From the NCBI GenBank assembly GCA_030295235.1, contig AP026164.1:2170001-2234000 (forward strand): DNA of 64,000 bases, given 5' to 3'. Positions 43,481 to 55,692 of this stretch are shown here, piece by piece. Position 1 is the stretch's first letter; every line of letters begins with the position of its first letter. The translations under genes and the position numbers were made by a program. Source of the stretch: Fistulifera solaris (lineage: Eukaryota > Bacillariophyta > Bacillariophyceae > Naviculales > Stauroneidaceae). The notes under the pieces are model-generated. The model ran no database searches, was not told the origin of the DNA, and worked only from the letters and a program-made list of their open reading frames with translations.

Positions 43481-44208
43481 TCGGTGATGAAGGATGATAA
43501 ATACGAAGCTCTTTTGTGCTTCACGGTCGATGAAAGCTACGGTTTGTTGAAGATATATTCGATCAATTCCGTTCGGGCTGTTTTTGGAAACGACAGCTGC
43601 AACTTTAAAGTGCAATAATGAGAATCTCTGAAAGAATGAGAACGTCAATCTTCAACTCAGTGTCTGCAGGCTCTCGAAAAGGCAGATATTTGTTGCAAAA
43701 CTGACTTATTTTTGAGCCGATAGATCAGTTCTGTTACCGACGGGTGGTGTGAAGATGATGATGACGAAAGCCAGGATGGAAAATTGGGAGCCCTTATTGT
43801 GATGATGATGTCAAACTCAAACGGGGGCAACGTAGGTCGCGTTGTTGGGTGGAGGTGCGGTGATTTTTTGCGTGATGATGGAAACGAGACTCCTGCGGCA
43901 TGTAATCTTCCGCGCCAGCCGACATGTCCTATCGTGATTTCATCGGTCGGGTCGCAACGAAAGAGTGCCCATCCGTGATACTCCAAATTTTGCGGTACTG
44001 ACTTGGCTAGTTAGAATATTTATTTAGCGATCCTCTAAATTTTTAGCCAAGGGGTTTGATTCGACTAGGTTCCAGGTTCCAGTCATTGCAACAACTATTC
44101 TAAGCCCTTAACATTGCAACAAGGGCTCAAGGTTCCACAAAACGATGAACGTGCTGCCGCGCCACAATTTCCTTGTAATTGGTGGTGAAAACATGAGGAA
44201 GAGACACT
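43481..44208. other. Intergenic, no gene seen
   Basis: About 730 bp between two minus-strand genes. Open frames of 60-110 codons here show no domain or coding bias that I can support. Confidence 0.5.
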
Positions 44209-46289
44209 TCATTCAGCCTTCTTTCGGTTCTGCGAAAACCGTTCATCCCACATCTTACGAATACGTGCACATTGCTCTTCCGTTGCAAATAGATTAGAAA
44301 GCTGTTCTTTGACTGCATCGATACGTTTCTTGGCTTCTTCCTTGATATACTTTCCAGCTCCTTTGATCTCGTATATCCATGGCGCCGCCGCACTCACAAA
44401 GTCAAAATCAGGATCCAAGCTTTTGCCAACTCCGTCCATCTGACTCAAGGCTCGGGCTACGAAGGCATATTCCGCAGGAAGCTTGAAATACTTCATGATT
44501 TCCGCATCCGTGGATGTTGCGTTACTGGTGATATTCTGTTTCACGGTCTCTCGAAACTGGTAGCCCCTTTCTTTCAGGCGTTTCCGATTGGCCTTGATTT
44601 TACCAGTTCTATAGTTGTCGGCAATCTTGGCACGAACTTTTTCCATATCAGCGTCGGGTTGAAGGACGCCCATCTTCTGGAACGAGATCATCGAACGATC
44701 CACATCTGAGTCCACAATGGCGTCGACGATCTCTAGGATGCCATCCCCTTGCTCGGCCGTCAAAGTCGCGGCTTGCCCAAAGTCATAAAAGACGAGGCGA
44801 ACGCGATCTTCCGACTTGGTGGCGTTCATATCTAAAAGCTCCACTCCGAGATTTCCAGGATGCGGATCCGTCGAAAAGAAATTGTGACAACAAAGCTGGC
44901 GCAAATAGGCCCGACCCAGACAGTCGGCCAAGTACATTTTATCATCGTCGTTGACACCAGCAGCCTCCAGCTTGTCGTTCCTTGTGATTTTGATACTCGG
45001 TACATATTCATTCACAAGAATCTTTTCGGAGGAAAGATCTGAGTAAACATAGGGTGTTCGTAACCATGGTGCAGCACTTGGTAGTTCTTTCCCATCCTTG
45101 GACAGCGACCGAGACTGGACGCTTTTCCCTCCCAAAGTCAAGCCGAAATCGGAGCAGAATCTCATAGCATTTTCTGCTTCGTCGCGATAATCGATTTCTC
45201 GATAAAGGATTTCCTCAGCATCTATAAATATTTCCGTCCAATTCTGCTTGATGCCACCGACGTCGCTCATCGTCCCGCCACTGAAGCGATCCATCATGCC
45301 AGCTAACTTGGTAAGAAGCGCAAAGTCTTGATCGTACATTTCCCGCAAATAAGGGCGCTGTAATTTGATGGCCACAAGGTCACCCGTCTCACGGAGCGTT
45401 GCGGTGTGAACTTGACCCAGACTGGCGGCAGCAATGGGCACATCGTTGAAATCCGAAAATATCTCCTCAAAAGGTTTGAAATGTACCGTCTGATTGCCAT
45501 CTGCGTCAGTAGGCCAAGCGGCTCGGACCAGCGCCCACGCCTTTTCACCGCTTTGTGCTGGCACTTGATCTTGCAATCGTTCCATTGCTTGGATCCACGG
45601 TGATGGTAATAATTCCGAACGACAGGATATAATTTGTCCCAACTTTATATACAAGGGACCCAGTTGCAACAAACCCGTCGTGAGTTGTTGTCCCGATTTT
45701 TGTAAGAGAGTCTCGGCCCGGGTCTTGGCTCCGATCCACTGCCACCCTCGCGCGGGAAGGTAACCACCAAACGTCACCACCAGAACCAACGTCAGGAGAG
45801 CACGCCCCCGCGCTCCCGGATGTCGAGCATACCGTCCCCATTCCGAGGTAGCATCCCGTGCTTGTCGTTGTTTGACTTGTCGATGTGCGGCATATTGCCA
45901 TATGGCGAGCAAAGCGAGGAACGGGCGTTTCAAATTTTGTACTGCTGGCACAGTATCGTAGGTAGCATACGAAAGCGAGTTCCTGTCGTGAAAGCTTTGG
46001 TCGCCAATACGGTAACTATCACTAACAGAGCGATCCTCTTTATCGAACTGGATTTGATCCGTGCAAAGAACTTCTCTGAGAAGTTGCCGGTCGCCACCTC
46101 GTTTCGTCTTTGTTTTGTCGTTGCTGGTGAGATGTGAATTGCGTCATCCTGCCGTTCGTCGAGCGGCGGAGCAGTCACGGACAAATGCAAAACGGTCTGA
46201 CCATGTATATTATTAAGTTGAAGGGGAAATAAGTGAAAGGATAAAACTGGATGGAATCCGGACAAAACGACGAGCAACGGAACGAGCAT
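44209..46289 (-). CDS. ABC1/ADCK atypical kinase, plastid-targeted
   Basis: About 690 residues. The leader MLVPLLVVLSGFHPVLSF ends in an LSF-type plastid motif. A linker then joins (frame change near 45955, DTVPAVQNLKRPF resuming) to the main body. ABC1 motifs: KLGQIISCRSELLP (KxGQ), PIAAASLGQVHTA (Ala-rich nucleotide loop), VAIKLQRP (Lys), EIDYRDEAENAMRF (ExD), TDPHPGNLGV and YDFGQA. These are all present, so the ATP-binding core is intact. Plastid ABC1 kinases act around plastoglobules and prenylquinone/tocopherol metabolism; the precise substrate is unknown. The C-terminus ends in Lys/Arg-rich MWDERFSQNRKKAE. Confidence 0.88.
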
Positions 46290-46843
46290 AGCGTGTCGAA
46301 GTATCATGGCTCTACATACAGATCGATCGACCAGCTTGTAGTATTTGTGCGAGTTTCCAAGAAGTTAATACTCCCTGGTGTTCATTGCAGGTATGATGAA
46401 GGTGATCATAAAAGATGCGTTTTTAATACTTTCTATCATCGAAGTTAATCCGTGGTCATGCAACGAATGGAAAAAAGAAGCATGACGGATCAATCAAAAC
46501 GATCGGCCATTTTCGCAGCGTATCGTATCGGTAATCCAATCCTTCACAAATGAGTACAGGATGCTAAGACCATAAGCCGATGACCGATGACCCAAGCTTC
46601 CTACATTTCGTAAGGATACAAAAGTGCAGAATACACGCTCAACAGGCATTTTGTGAGCGAATGACTTTCCCTATCTTGCATCGGTCAAAAAAGCGCCACC
46701 ATTTCTTCTGTATTTCACGCCATGGTGTTTTCTAAGGCTATTTATTACATTATAAGTTTTCGGTTTCATTGAGACTTTCGATAACTTCAGAGAACAAGAA
46801 ATAGACTGCTTGTAAGACGGGTTTGTCACGGAAGTCTTCAAAT
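46290..46843. other. Divergent intergenic region
   Basis: About 555 bp between the ABC1 kinase and LRR protein starts. No gene or distinct motif seen. Confidence 0.5.
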
Positions 46844-49241
46844 ATGAGCAGCTACAACGAGAGCCCGTCGAACGATCCTCTCGTGGGAGAATCGCGGGTA
46901 GTCGAGGATTCATCCAACAATCCATTCTTAGACACGGTCGATAATCCGTTTGCTACTTCGGATACGTCGTCTCCTCTTCCTCCTCCTCCCGCGACGGTAG
47001 ATTCCTCCAATAACCCCTTTGTTGATGATGATTTACTCGCGGACGACTTTTCTCCGCGACAGCCTTTGGAAGTCGACTCCACCAGGAACAATAACGACAA
47101 TAATCCATTTGCGGACGAGACTCCTGTAACAACGGAAGAAGACCCATTTTTGAAATTGATCCCAATTCCTCCACCGATCCAGCGAATGGGGTTCCGCCTG
47201 GCTCCAAAGAAGGAGAATACTATGATGATCAACAGCCGCAAGGTTATTACGATGAGAATGGTGACTACTACGAATACGATGAGAATGCCCCGGGATATTA
47301 CGACGAGAATGGACACTTCATTTACTACGACCAGGGCTATTACGATGACGGATACGGGGGATATCACGATGATCCGCACGCGCAAGTCACCTACGATGAG
47401 CACGGCAATCCTGTCGGCATCTACCGCGACAACGACAAGAAGGGACGACGTCGGGCCCGCAAAAAGGAAAAAAGAAAAAGCGTAGTATCGATCGAGAGAG
47501 AAGACGAGCTCGCCGTCGCCAATGGTGTCGCAGATGTCTCCTCATTCTGTTTTGCTTGTTGTGTTGTTTGGGAATCCTCTTACTTCTTCTTTGGCTTTTG
47601 AGAGACTTGTTCAAAGAAGACGAAATTTGGCGATCTGATGATGTGGCCTTTGATGACGATCTTGGAGTGGTGGGACCCTATTTTGGTATCCAAACGACAC
47701 CCATGGATCCGTACACGCCCGAAGATTGTTACTTTGATGACAACACCTTCCCTCACACATTGAATCAGTGTCAGTGTAATGGTCGAATCGAAAAGGTACC
47801 GGAGGATGTTATGGCTCTGTACGAGCAGATTCGTGAGGACGTGGCTGATGAGTTTTACAATGGGACGCTTCGGTTCCCTGTGGACTCGTGCGATGCCAAA
47901 AACCAAGCCTTGATTTGGCTATCCAGTGGTAGCACGCGTGATTCAGGTGATCTTTTCACGCGCTATGCCTTGGCGATGTCGTATTACACCATGAACGGGA
48001 CCAAGTGGGATTTGAAAGATTTATGGTTGTCAGACGACAGTGAATGTTTGTGGATTGGACTTGCGTGCAGTGGCCGTTTCGAGCTCAACAACTTTGCCCT
48101 CGACACGAATAACATCCATGGAACGTTCCCAACTGAAATCGCATATATGAGCACTCTCCGAACAATTTCGATTACACGAAATCACATTCAAGGAACGCTA
48201 CCACCCGAAATTGTCAGTATGCCCATGCTCGAAAACTTGATGTTGTATGCGAATGAACTTACTGGATCACTACCGTCCGAAATCGGAAAGGCTTCAAGCC
48301 TGAAGGTTCTGCGGCTAAACACCAACTTTCTCTTCGGTACACTGGTGACCGAAATTGGTCAAGTCACCACACTGGAAGAAGTTGGCCTTGGTTTCAACGA
48401 TTTTATTCGCCATATTCCTACAGAGTTTGGCAACCTTACGAACTTGAAAACTATTGACTTTGAGTCGAATCGTTTTTTCGGGAACGTTTCCGACCGAGTT
48501 CGGCAAATTAACCAAGTTGGAGCACCTTCGATGGACGACGAACTTGATGAACGGTCCCCTTCCCACCGAGCTGGCCCATCTCACCCAACTGAAGGAATTC
48601 CGTGTTGCTAACACGGGGTTGGGTGGCCAAATTCCTACCGAAATGGCGAAGCTCAAAAAGTTGGATCGATTGGAACTGGGAAAGAATAACTTTTCTGGTG
48701 TACTAATGACCCACATTGGCCTTCTCAAGAACCTGACTTTCCTTGGATTGGATGATAACAAGTTTACGGGTGAACTCCCTTCTGAATTAGGAGAACTCAC
48801 CAAGTTAACACGCTTACTGCTGAGTGGAAACGAGTTCCGCGGAGATATCCCCTCCGAGTTGGGTAACATGGTCATGCTTGAGAATCTAAGCTTCGATAAC
48901 ACGTACCTGGGAGGTACCATGCCTGACGAAGTCTGCTCTCTACGAGCCGGAAAACTGGGCCTCCTTGTGGTGGACTGCCTATCAGCCAATGGAGTAGGCG
49001 TCGACTGTGACTTGGAGCATTGTTGCACATTTTGTCGTCGCAGCGAAACCAACAGTGATCGTATTCCGGGAGCCGGGAAGAATGAAACGGCTGGAGGAGG
49101 GCCGGAAGCAGAGCAACCAGAAGGAGGCGATAGTCCCGGTGATTCTGAAGCCACGGAAGAACCAGGAGACGAAACGGCGGCTCCCGAAAAACATCACCTC
49201 CGGATGATCCAGCGACCCCAGCGCCTGGAGGCGGTCGGTAG
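46844..49241 (+). CDS. Single-pass LRR protein with four NPF motifs in the N-terminal domain
   Basis: About 800 residues, N-in type II layout. Residues 1-105 are acidic and carry four NPF tripeptides (26-28, 34-36, 57-59, 87-89), the classical ligand of EH-domain endocytic proteins. A Tyr/Asp/Gly-rich repeat follows (GYYDENG, EYDENAPGYYDENG, GYYDDGYGGYHDD). Next come a basic juxtamembrane stretch (RRRARRRQWCRR), one membrane helix (CLLILFCLLCCLGILLLLL), a Cys-containing cap and about ten LRRs (LTNLKTIDFESNRFFG; LTKLTRLLLSGNEFRGDIP). It ends with a Cys cluster and a Pro/Gly/Glu tail (TAG at 49239). Frame changes near 47195, 47480, the T6 run 48473-48478 and the A5 run 49187-49191 look like consensus errors. 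A diatom surface receptor or adhesion protein is plausible. Confidence 0.7.
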
Positions 49242-49642
49242 GGTATGCTTTGGCTGTCGATATTATTGCCTGAAGAAAGTCTTGAGTATTCTAGATAATG
49301 AAGTCTACATTTTTAATTTATGCTTGTACTCGGTTGTAGAGCCTTTCAACATGAGCAGGCTATGTTGCATCATTGTCTGTTGTCTCTCACAGGGCTAGAG
49401 CACTTAGGTCTGTATATCTAGACTACCGTTTTTTTGAAACTTGTCCTTTTAGTATTCTTTTCTACTTGTTAATGACGGAGGAACGGTTCTTAAATCGTCA
49501 CGGAGGTCGTACATAGACTTTTCATGTCTCACCGCAACACCCGAGCAGCGTCGTCTGCGACCGCAAAAATTTTGCGCACATTAAAACCAGCACCAAATTA
49601 TTTTTAGCCTTTCTTGTTTTCAATAGCATCGATAATATTATA
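49242..49642. other. Intergenic, no gene seen
   Basis: About 400 bp upstream of the bL12 gene; nothing recognised beyond AT-rich sequence. Confidence 0.5.
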
Positions 49643-50203
49643 ATGGCTTCAATTCAAACTATATCACAACGCTTCCTGCGTAAGAGCTGCTTACTGCGAA
49701 CAGCGACTTCATTTCGAAAATCGCAGCAAACGATCTCGCTGTTTTCGACCGATGCTACACCGACGGTGGCTCCGCATGATATCCCCTTTCGTTCGACGAA
49801 ATCTCGGGATCTATTCCTCCGTATAACATCCACATTGTCCAAAGAGGATGTCTCGGAATTATCACACGCCATCAATCGTCAACTTGGCCGTGTGTTTCGA
49901 AAGAATGAATTCTATTATCGTGGGTTCGGGGGTCGTGTGGCCGGAGGTGGAGGTACAAAAGCTGCCGAGAAACCGGCGGTCGAAGTCAAATCGACCTTTG
50001 ATCTCAAATTAGTTGGCTTTGATGCGAAAGCCAAGATCAAAGTGATTAAGGAGGTTCGTTCGATTGCTGGATTGGGATTGAAAGAATCAAAAGATTTAGT
50101 GGAAGGAGTGCCGGCCGTGATTCAAAAGAATTTGAGCACGGAAAAAGCGGAGGAATTGAAAAAACTTCTCGAGAGCGTGGGTGCCACCGTCGAACTCGTG
50201 TAA
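49643..50203 (+). CDS. MRPL12: Mitochondrial ribosomal protein bL12 (L7/L12)
   Basis: 186 residues, intact. Residues 1-40 ([21 protein letters not shown]) form a mitochondrial presequence. An N-terminal dimerisation-like region ([17 protein letters not shown]) and a Gly-rich hinge ([16 protein letters not shown]) precede the C-terminal factor-binding domain: [52 protein letters not shown], all standard L7/L12. It forms the stalk that recruits translation factors on the mitoribosome. The 3' end is 67 bp from that of the convergent prolyl hydroxylase gene. Confidence 0.95.
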   Translation: MASIQTISQRFLRKSCLLRTATSFRKSQQTISLFSTDATPTVAPHDIPFRSTKSRDLFLRITSTLSKEDVSELSHAINRQLGRVFRKNEFYYRGFGGRVAGGGGTKAAEKPAVEVKSTFDLKLVGFDAKAKIKVIKEVRSIAGLGLKESKDLVEGVPAVIQKNLSTEKAEELKKLLESVGATVELV

Positions 50204-50270
50204 CAGAAAATGTTAATAGATGACTAGCGTTTTATTAAACTAAAAATTGTTTAGTGTGATAGGTGTCGTT

Positions 50271-51786
50271 TTACACCCCACACCCCATATGCAATGGAGT
50301 TCGGAAGTCTCGTTGGTGTATCCAAGCATTCGCAGCATATTTGACTCCACGTTCCACCGGCAAGGCTTGATGCTCCGTCCGAACATCGATTTGGCCCGGT
50401 TCGTCATTCAAGACGCTGGGCCACAAAATAGCTCGCCCTTGGTTCGGTAAGACAGTCAGATTGTGAATGCTTGGAAAATTGGTTCCGCCACCCTCTAGCC
50501 GATCGTCATTCAAGTACAAAAACACGGTCAGAATACGCACTCCCGCCATACTTCCCGCGTGAAGAGGTGTGTAATCGTGATGCACTTTGTAATACTGATT
50601 CTCTTCGTACCGCAGGAGCTGTAAAGCTTCCGAGTTATTGATTGGTATCTGAACCAGTTGCTCAATGCGTTGTGTCACCTTTGCTGAATCGCATCTTTCC
50701 CACAAACCGAGCTTTCGGTACACCACGCCGTCGACGACGTTCGACTTTTGCTCTCGTACGAATCTGTGGATCCGTCGTATTTGATGCGACCGATATCTTT
50801 CGAGCGTTGAAACCCCAGCTCGTGGCCCAGATCGATCAAACGTTCACACTCCATGGCGGACAAGAAGTGATCCAGCTGCAATACCCAAGGACCAGGACGA
50901 CCGTCTGGTTCGATAGCTTCCGCCGGACCGGAGAGTACTTTCAAACTGAACAACGTCCGTAAGGTATCGTTCCGGACGACACTCCAAAAGAATCGGTCTA
51001 AATCACCTGGCTCACTCCATGTCGTTCTTTCTTTTGCACTGGATTCATCAAAGGGACACCGGATACGAATATCGAGCCAATGACACGTCTGACAGGCGGG
51101 AGCGCATTCTCTGTGGTGCAAAAGGTGAGAAAGAGCCCCTGCATCAACATACAGCGAAACAATTGTATCGTACTTTTTCATATATGTGGGATTCCTCTCA
51201 CACTCTCCTTCCCAAGCCCACTGACTGCAGTTCACGTTTCGATTTTTGCACTAGAAAACGAGATGCTCGTTTTGTGAGACTCGAAATTTCGCTGCCGACT
51301 GTAACCCTTTGGAGACACACGTACCGAGGAACGAATTTTGGCATAGGTTTCATTGACAAACACTTGATGTATCATATACTGTTGTGTCTTGCGAATTACC
51401 TCGAGAACGCCTTGGTTGTTGACATTTTGTAAATCACCATAACACGTCTTTACTTGACTCTTTTCTGTATCATAGTTGCTGCAAAGACCACAACTAAAAG
51501 GACATTCCTCCAACATGACATCGGGCGATTTGACACACGCATTCAAAAGCGCTTTCATCGGACAGTCTCTTTCATTCTTGTCGACACAATGGGGATGATC
51601 AGTGGACACAAAGTCGCCCCATCGGTCCAAGAAGGAAGGAAGTGATGGGTGCTCTGTCGAGGAACATTCTTCTTCGACTTCACATATTATAGATTCCTTT
51701 TCCGATATATCACCGAATACCCACCACAGCAGGGAAAACCTCACCAGTGAGGTTAAAATGCTGCGCATTCTGATTGTGGATCGCAT
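50271..51786 (-). CDS. Prolyl 4-hydroxylase (2OG-Fe(II)) with two ShKT-like modules, membrane anchored
   Basis: About 505 residues. The preferred start MRSTIRMRSILTSL at 51786 precedes a hydrophobic anchor (LVRFSLLWWVFG). A six-Cys ShKT module follows (HCVDKNERDCPMK ... ECPFSCGLC), then a second (NCSQWAWEGEC ... ECAPACQTC). The C-terminal half is the P4H domain: PWVLQLDHFLSAMECERLID, the HxD iron ligands in YYKVHHDYTPLH, LNDDRLEGGGTNFP, and the distal His and 2OG Lys/Arg region (VERGVKYAANAWIHQRDF). Frame breaks near 51245 (A5) and 50715 are single-base and flanked by continuous domain sequence. Target proteins are unknown; P4H-ShKT architectures occur in algae and plants (in plants with one ShKT at the C-terminus). 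Confidence 0.83.
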
Positions 51787-52298
51787 GCTTTTGAAAAGGT
51801 CTACAGTTAAGGTCGTTTGGATGTCGAAGTATAGAGAAAAAATAATAATGACCGCAAAAAACATAAACGGGGTGCAAAACTACATCAGTACTTGTACGAC
51901 ATAATTTTATAATACTCCAACCGCTGCTGTCTTCTACTACTACTTTGTTTGTAGTGACGTCAAACGTCAAACAATGAGAATTCCGCAAACCGCGGTGCGC
52001 TGCCGTGTTATTTTTATTTCGTGTTGCGCCGCATTGACGCGAAGGATCTCTCCGTCTGTTGCACAAGAACTCCCATCATTGATTGCGTGCATCTCGAAAA
52101 GAGAGAAAGTGTCAAACGACCATTCTCTCTGAGAATCTTCTTTGAGAAAACCGAACCGAACGGAGAATATTCGCTCGTCTTTCAGTGTCTGCAAACACAC
52201 GACGACAAGCTTTCTTGATTTTCGACTCAGAAAAACACATTCAATAGTTGAAATTCTTGTTTACATTAACGATGCTGCAATTCACCTATCGAATAAAG
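51787..52298. other. Divergent intergenic region
   Basis: About 510 bp between the P4H and fibrillin-like starts. No gene seen. Confidence 0.5.
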
Positions 52299-54385
52299 AT
52301 GTTCGTTTGGCTTGCAGTGCTCTTGTTTGTATCGAGGGCAGATGCTTTTTCGTCCTTATCGAGGCGTATTATCTCACGAGCAACTCATTTGTATGCGAAT
52401 AATATGTCAAGAAGAGAACTGGAAATTCGACGAAAAATCGCGGCACTTAAAAAAGAAGGCAAAATCAATAACAAGGAGGATGATTATCCAGAAGAGGATC
52501 GATATTCGATGAAAATTCAGCAAAAACTGGGGAAGGCGAAGAGCAAAATGTTAGGGTATTCGACTGTAGACGAAGCAGAGGAGGACGATGACGACAGCAT
52601 TGAGGCAGAGCAACGAATCGACGAAACGTTGACACGGACCGCACAAATTGGTGCTCTCCCGACTTCAGTAGAAAACGAGCCCTTTCAGCAATCATCGTCG
52701 GATGATTCGACACCTCTGTCGTCGCCTCGGAAACAACTCATCGACCCATCCTTATTTGACGATATGGAGGAGGAAAGCGATCTTCCTGAAGAAGATCTTA
52801 TCGAACTCGTAGCACAAAAAATGTTGGAAAAAGAGGAGCAAAAAAGACGAATGGAAATGGAAACGGCGGTGGAAAGGTCACAACGTACGGAACAACCGAA
52901 ATTAAGTAAGACTACCTATAGCACGGACGACGACGGTGAATTACCACAACTGACTACTGGGGTAGGTGGTAGTTGGAAAAAGAATGAAACTCTCGAAGTC
53001 GAATATTACAAACCAAAAGTCGGATCTTGGGGGCGTTCGCCCGTCCCAAAGATATCTCGAAAGCTTATGGCGGAGGACGAAGGGTCGGTCCAGGATACAG
53101 CAACGAAGAATTGTCGGAAGCGTCCGTAGAGGCAACACGAGAGCGACTGCAACAGTATCGTGAAAAAGTGGGGATCGACGTTAAATCTGAGAAAGATCAT
53201 GCTGCCGAAATCGACTTGGCGCTTCGCAAAGGAGCGTATGCTATGCAGCGCGGCATGTATTCCGCTGCGGTAACCGACTTGGAACAGGTTACCAAGTACT
53301 GCTCGAGTAATAGCAAAGTCGGCGGAAAAGTCTTTTTGGAGTTAGCCATGGCTTACGAAGCATCGGGGAGGTTGGAAGAGGCGTCGTTCGTGTATAGAAC
53401 ACTTTCCAAGAGCCGCATTGAAGAAATTAAAATTAACGCCAGTCGGCTGTTGTACGGGCTGGAAGCGATGCTTTTCATGCGAGACAATGTCGGGAGCAAG
53501 GCTTTTTCGAGAACAAAGGTTCGAAATACGTTCATAGATACGACAGGACTGGCCAACATTGCTCAAAATTTCGACGATGTGTACAACACGGCATGGATTG
53601 ATCTGGATAAGGGTTTTTACAAGCAGCTGACGGAATCGGTCGTGCGCTCCCCCCGGGAAGCTCGCCAAGTGCTGATGCGCGCTGTAGCAGGCGGTGAAGT
53701 ACCGCGCTTGCGGGTGGTCCAGGCACTGCGATCGATTGCTCGGCGATTTGATGATGCTTTGGAGATTGAGATCAAGAAGGCGGAAAGCAAGGTAGTAGAA
53801 GAGGAATCGGTTGCGGTTATTGACGGTAAACCCATTTTGAGTAAAAAGAAGCAAGAAGAAGAAATGCTAGCTGGCATGATGCAGGATCTCGACGAATTCA
53901 TACTGGCGGCACCCGATCAAATGAAAGAGAATCTTTCGGGAGAGTGGCGCTTGCAGTTGTTAGCGGACAAAAAGGGAGATGGTGTTAAATTCTTTAATAG
54001 CACCATGTCGACGCAAACAATCGACATGGAACGATTATCATTTACATCCGACGGCGGCAATAGCGGACTGATGAATGTGAAGCAATCGGGTCAAGTTCAG
54101 TTCAATGACGAACGACGTATTCTCAGCAAGACCGACGTACAAGTGTCCGGCGGTATGTTGGGACTTTTCGGTGTCACCAACAGCGGGGCCGCCGGCGCCG
54201 TCAGTTCCCCGCAACAAGTGTTAAGTGTCGATTCCACGCTTCTGGTGACGCGAAGAGTGTTTTCGAAGAATCAAACCCCCGGGGAAGACGCGAAAGAGTT
54301 CTTTGCGGTTTGGAGACGGCTGCCGAGCGCCTCGGGCTTGGTTTCGAATGTGGATGATCTATTTGCTAACGAGATGACATCATGA
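52299..54385 (+). CDS. Plastid protein with helical/TPR-like region and PAP/fibrillin-like C-terminus
   Basis: About 695 residues. The start at 52299 (MFVWLAVLLFVSRADAF) gives a signal peptide with a DAF-type plastid motif. Then comes a charged linker with coiled-coil segments (RRELEIRRKIAALKKEG; IELVAQKMLEKEEQKRR). A helical repeat block of TPR type follows (ALRKGAYAMQRGMYSAAV, GGKVFLELAMAYEASGRLEE). A C-terminal beta-rich domain begins LSGEWRLQLLADKKGDG and runs through VKQSGQVQFNDERRIL to FFAVWRRLP, which resembles the PAP/fibrillin lipid-binding barrel. The single frame break falls in the G5 run at 53029-53033. A plastoglobule or thylakoid role is a family inference only. Confidence 0.72.
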
Positions 54386-54621
54386 ATATTATTACCTAAA
54401 GTAAATTAGACATTAACTAGGATTCTTTCTGTTACGGGTTGAGAGAGTTGAGTTGTGAGAGTGGAAAGAGTATGAGCGAGTGAAGTGAAGTGACGTTGAG
54501 TTCATGTGTGAATAGATGCATTGATGAAGCGGAGCAAAAGAGCTTTGAGTCCTAGTTCTCAAGCAGATTGCACAATGAAAGCTGAGCCTGGAATAACAAA
54601 CAACTTGAAACTTTGCAACTT

Positions 54622-55178
54622 TTAGCAAGCATTCACTTTCTCTCGAGCCATGATAATCATTTCGCGCTCTTCCGTCGAAAGACCCCAGACCGGCTGTCCT
54701 TCCAATTCGAGTCGATTCAGGGATTCCAATACACTCGGATCGGTCATAAGCTTTTGATGGCCGACTTGAGTTCGATGGACTTGCTATTTACGCCCGCATT
54801 GTCCAATAACTGACTTTCCAGCGATTCGACGGCCGTCATGACTTGTTCGATCTTTTCCACATCTTGCGACAGCGCAATCATCCGTCCTCGCGTTTCGTCG
54901 TCACTGGCGTAGTCATCGACATTGCTTCGGGCCCCTCCAGAAGCATAGAATCCACCCTGACCTTCCGTGGGCTGTCCTCCCGAGTACTATAGAGAGCCAA
55001 AGGGAAGGTGAGAACTACGAAAAAAAAGCCTCCTCAGCGAATCGACAGGTGCGTTGAGGATTCTACCTACCGTGATGGAGAATTCCCGGAGTTGGAAAGC
55101 TGCTTGCGGCAGACGCGAACGAATCGACGGGCGAACAGCTGCAGGAAGAAGACGAGAAAATAGGAAGCGAGTTGTCAT
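54622..55178 (-). CDS. Small mitochondrial protein of unknown function, one intron
   Basis: Not evident as one long open frame. Exon 1 (55178-55071) encodes a textbook mitochondrial presequence (MTTRFLFSRLLPAAVRPSIR, then FQLREFSIT). The intron is 55070-54987 (GTAGGT...TATAG, 84 bp). Exon 2 starts YSGGQPTEGQGGFYASGG and continues with NVDDYASDDETRG and a helical stretch (MIALSQDVEKIEQVMTAVES). One missing base in the T4 run at 54752-54755 breaks the frame (AIK then KLMTDPSVLESL), and the rest (GQPVWGLSTEERE, then MIIMAREKVNAC) ends with TAA at 54622-54624. About 155 residues in all. I do not recognise a family, but composition, targeting and orderly splice sites support a real gene. Confidence 0.65.
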
Positions 55179-55692
55179 GTTAACTAATATTCTTCTTGTT
55201 GAATCCAAGTTGCAACGTGTGGTAATGATCTTATTTTTTGTGGTGTCAGCGTCAACGAGAAAACTAAATAGTTCGCAGTCTGCAAAAAAAAAAAAATCGA
55301 TCTCGCATCATGTCGCACAGCCTCTAAAATGAACCTATCTACTTTTAGTACCACGAATACTACAGTATAGCCACTATACTTTGTACGGACGAAAACGACA
55401 AAACGAAAAAAAAAAACTTCTGAAGCGATGAACGAAAGACACAGGCGAAGAACATACCCAGCAACATGATGTTCTTCTGTTGCAAGCAACAGACGTCATG
55501 ACTGGCGGGATCTCTCGCCTCTGGCGCCCCTGGCGGACTTAAAAAACACAACAACGGTAGATCTTTGCGAGATCGTCAAACGTGCTATCTGGCGGAAGAA
55601 TGGAACTGCTATTTGCTGAATATTAACGGATCTTGATGAGACTATACTGATATTTATTCCTAATTTCCTCAAGTCAGAATGCTATTTGCTTA
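55179..55692. other. Intergenic, contains a motif shared with 8945-8980
   Basis: About 510 bp between a start codon and a pseudogene. An A12 run lies near 55284. The stretch ATTCCTAATTTCCTC plus AAGTCAGAATG at 55654-55681 matches 8946-8980 with small differences. Confidence 0.5.

Noticed and set aside
46852-47403. 183-codon Val/Ile/Ser-rich open frame on the minus strand
   Set aside because: Antisense shadow of the NPF and Asn/Asp/Tyr-rich region of the LRR gene.
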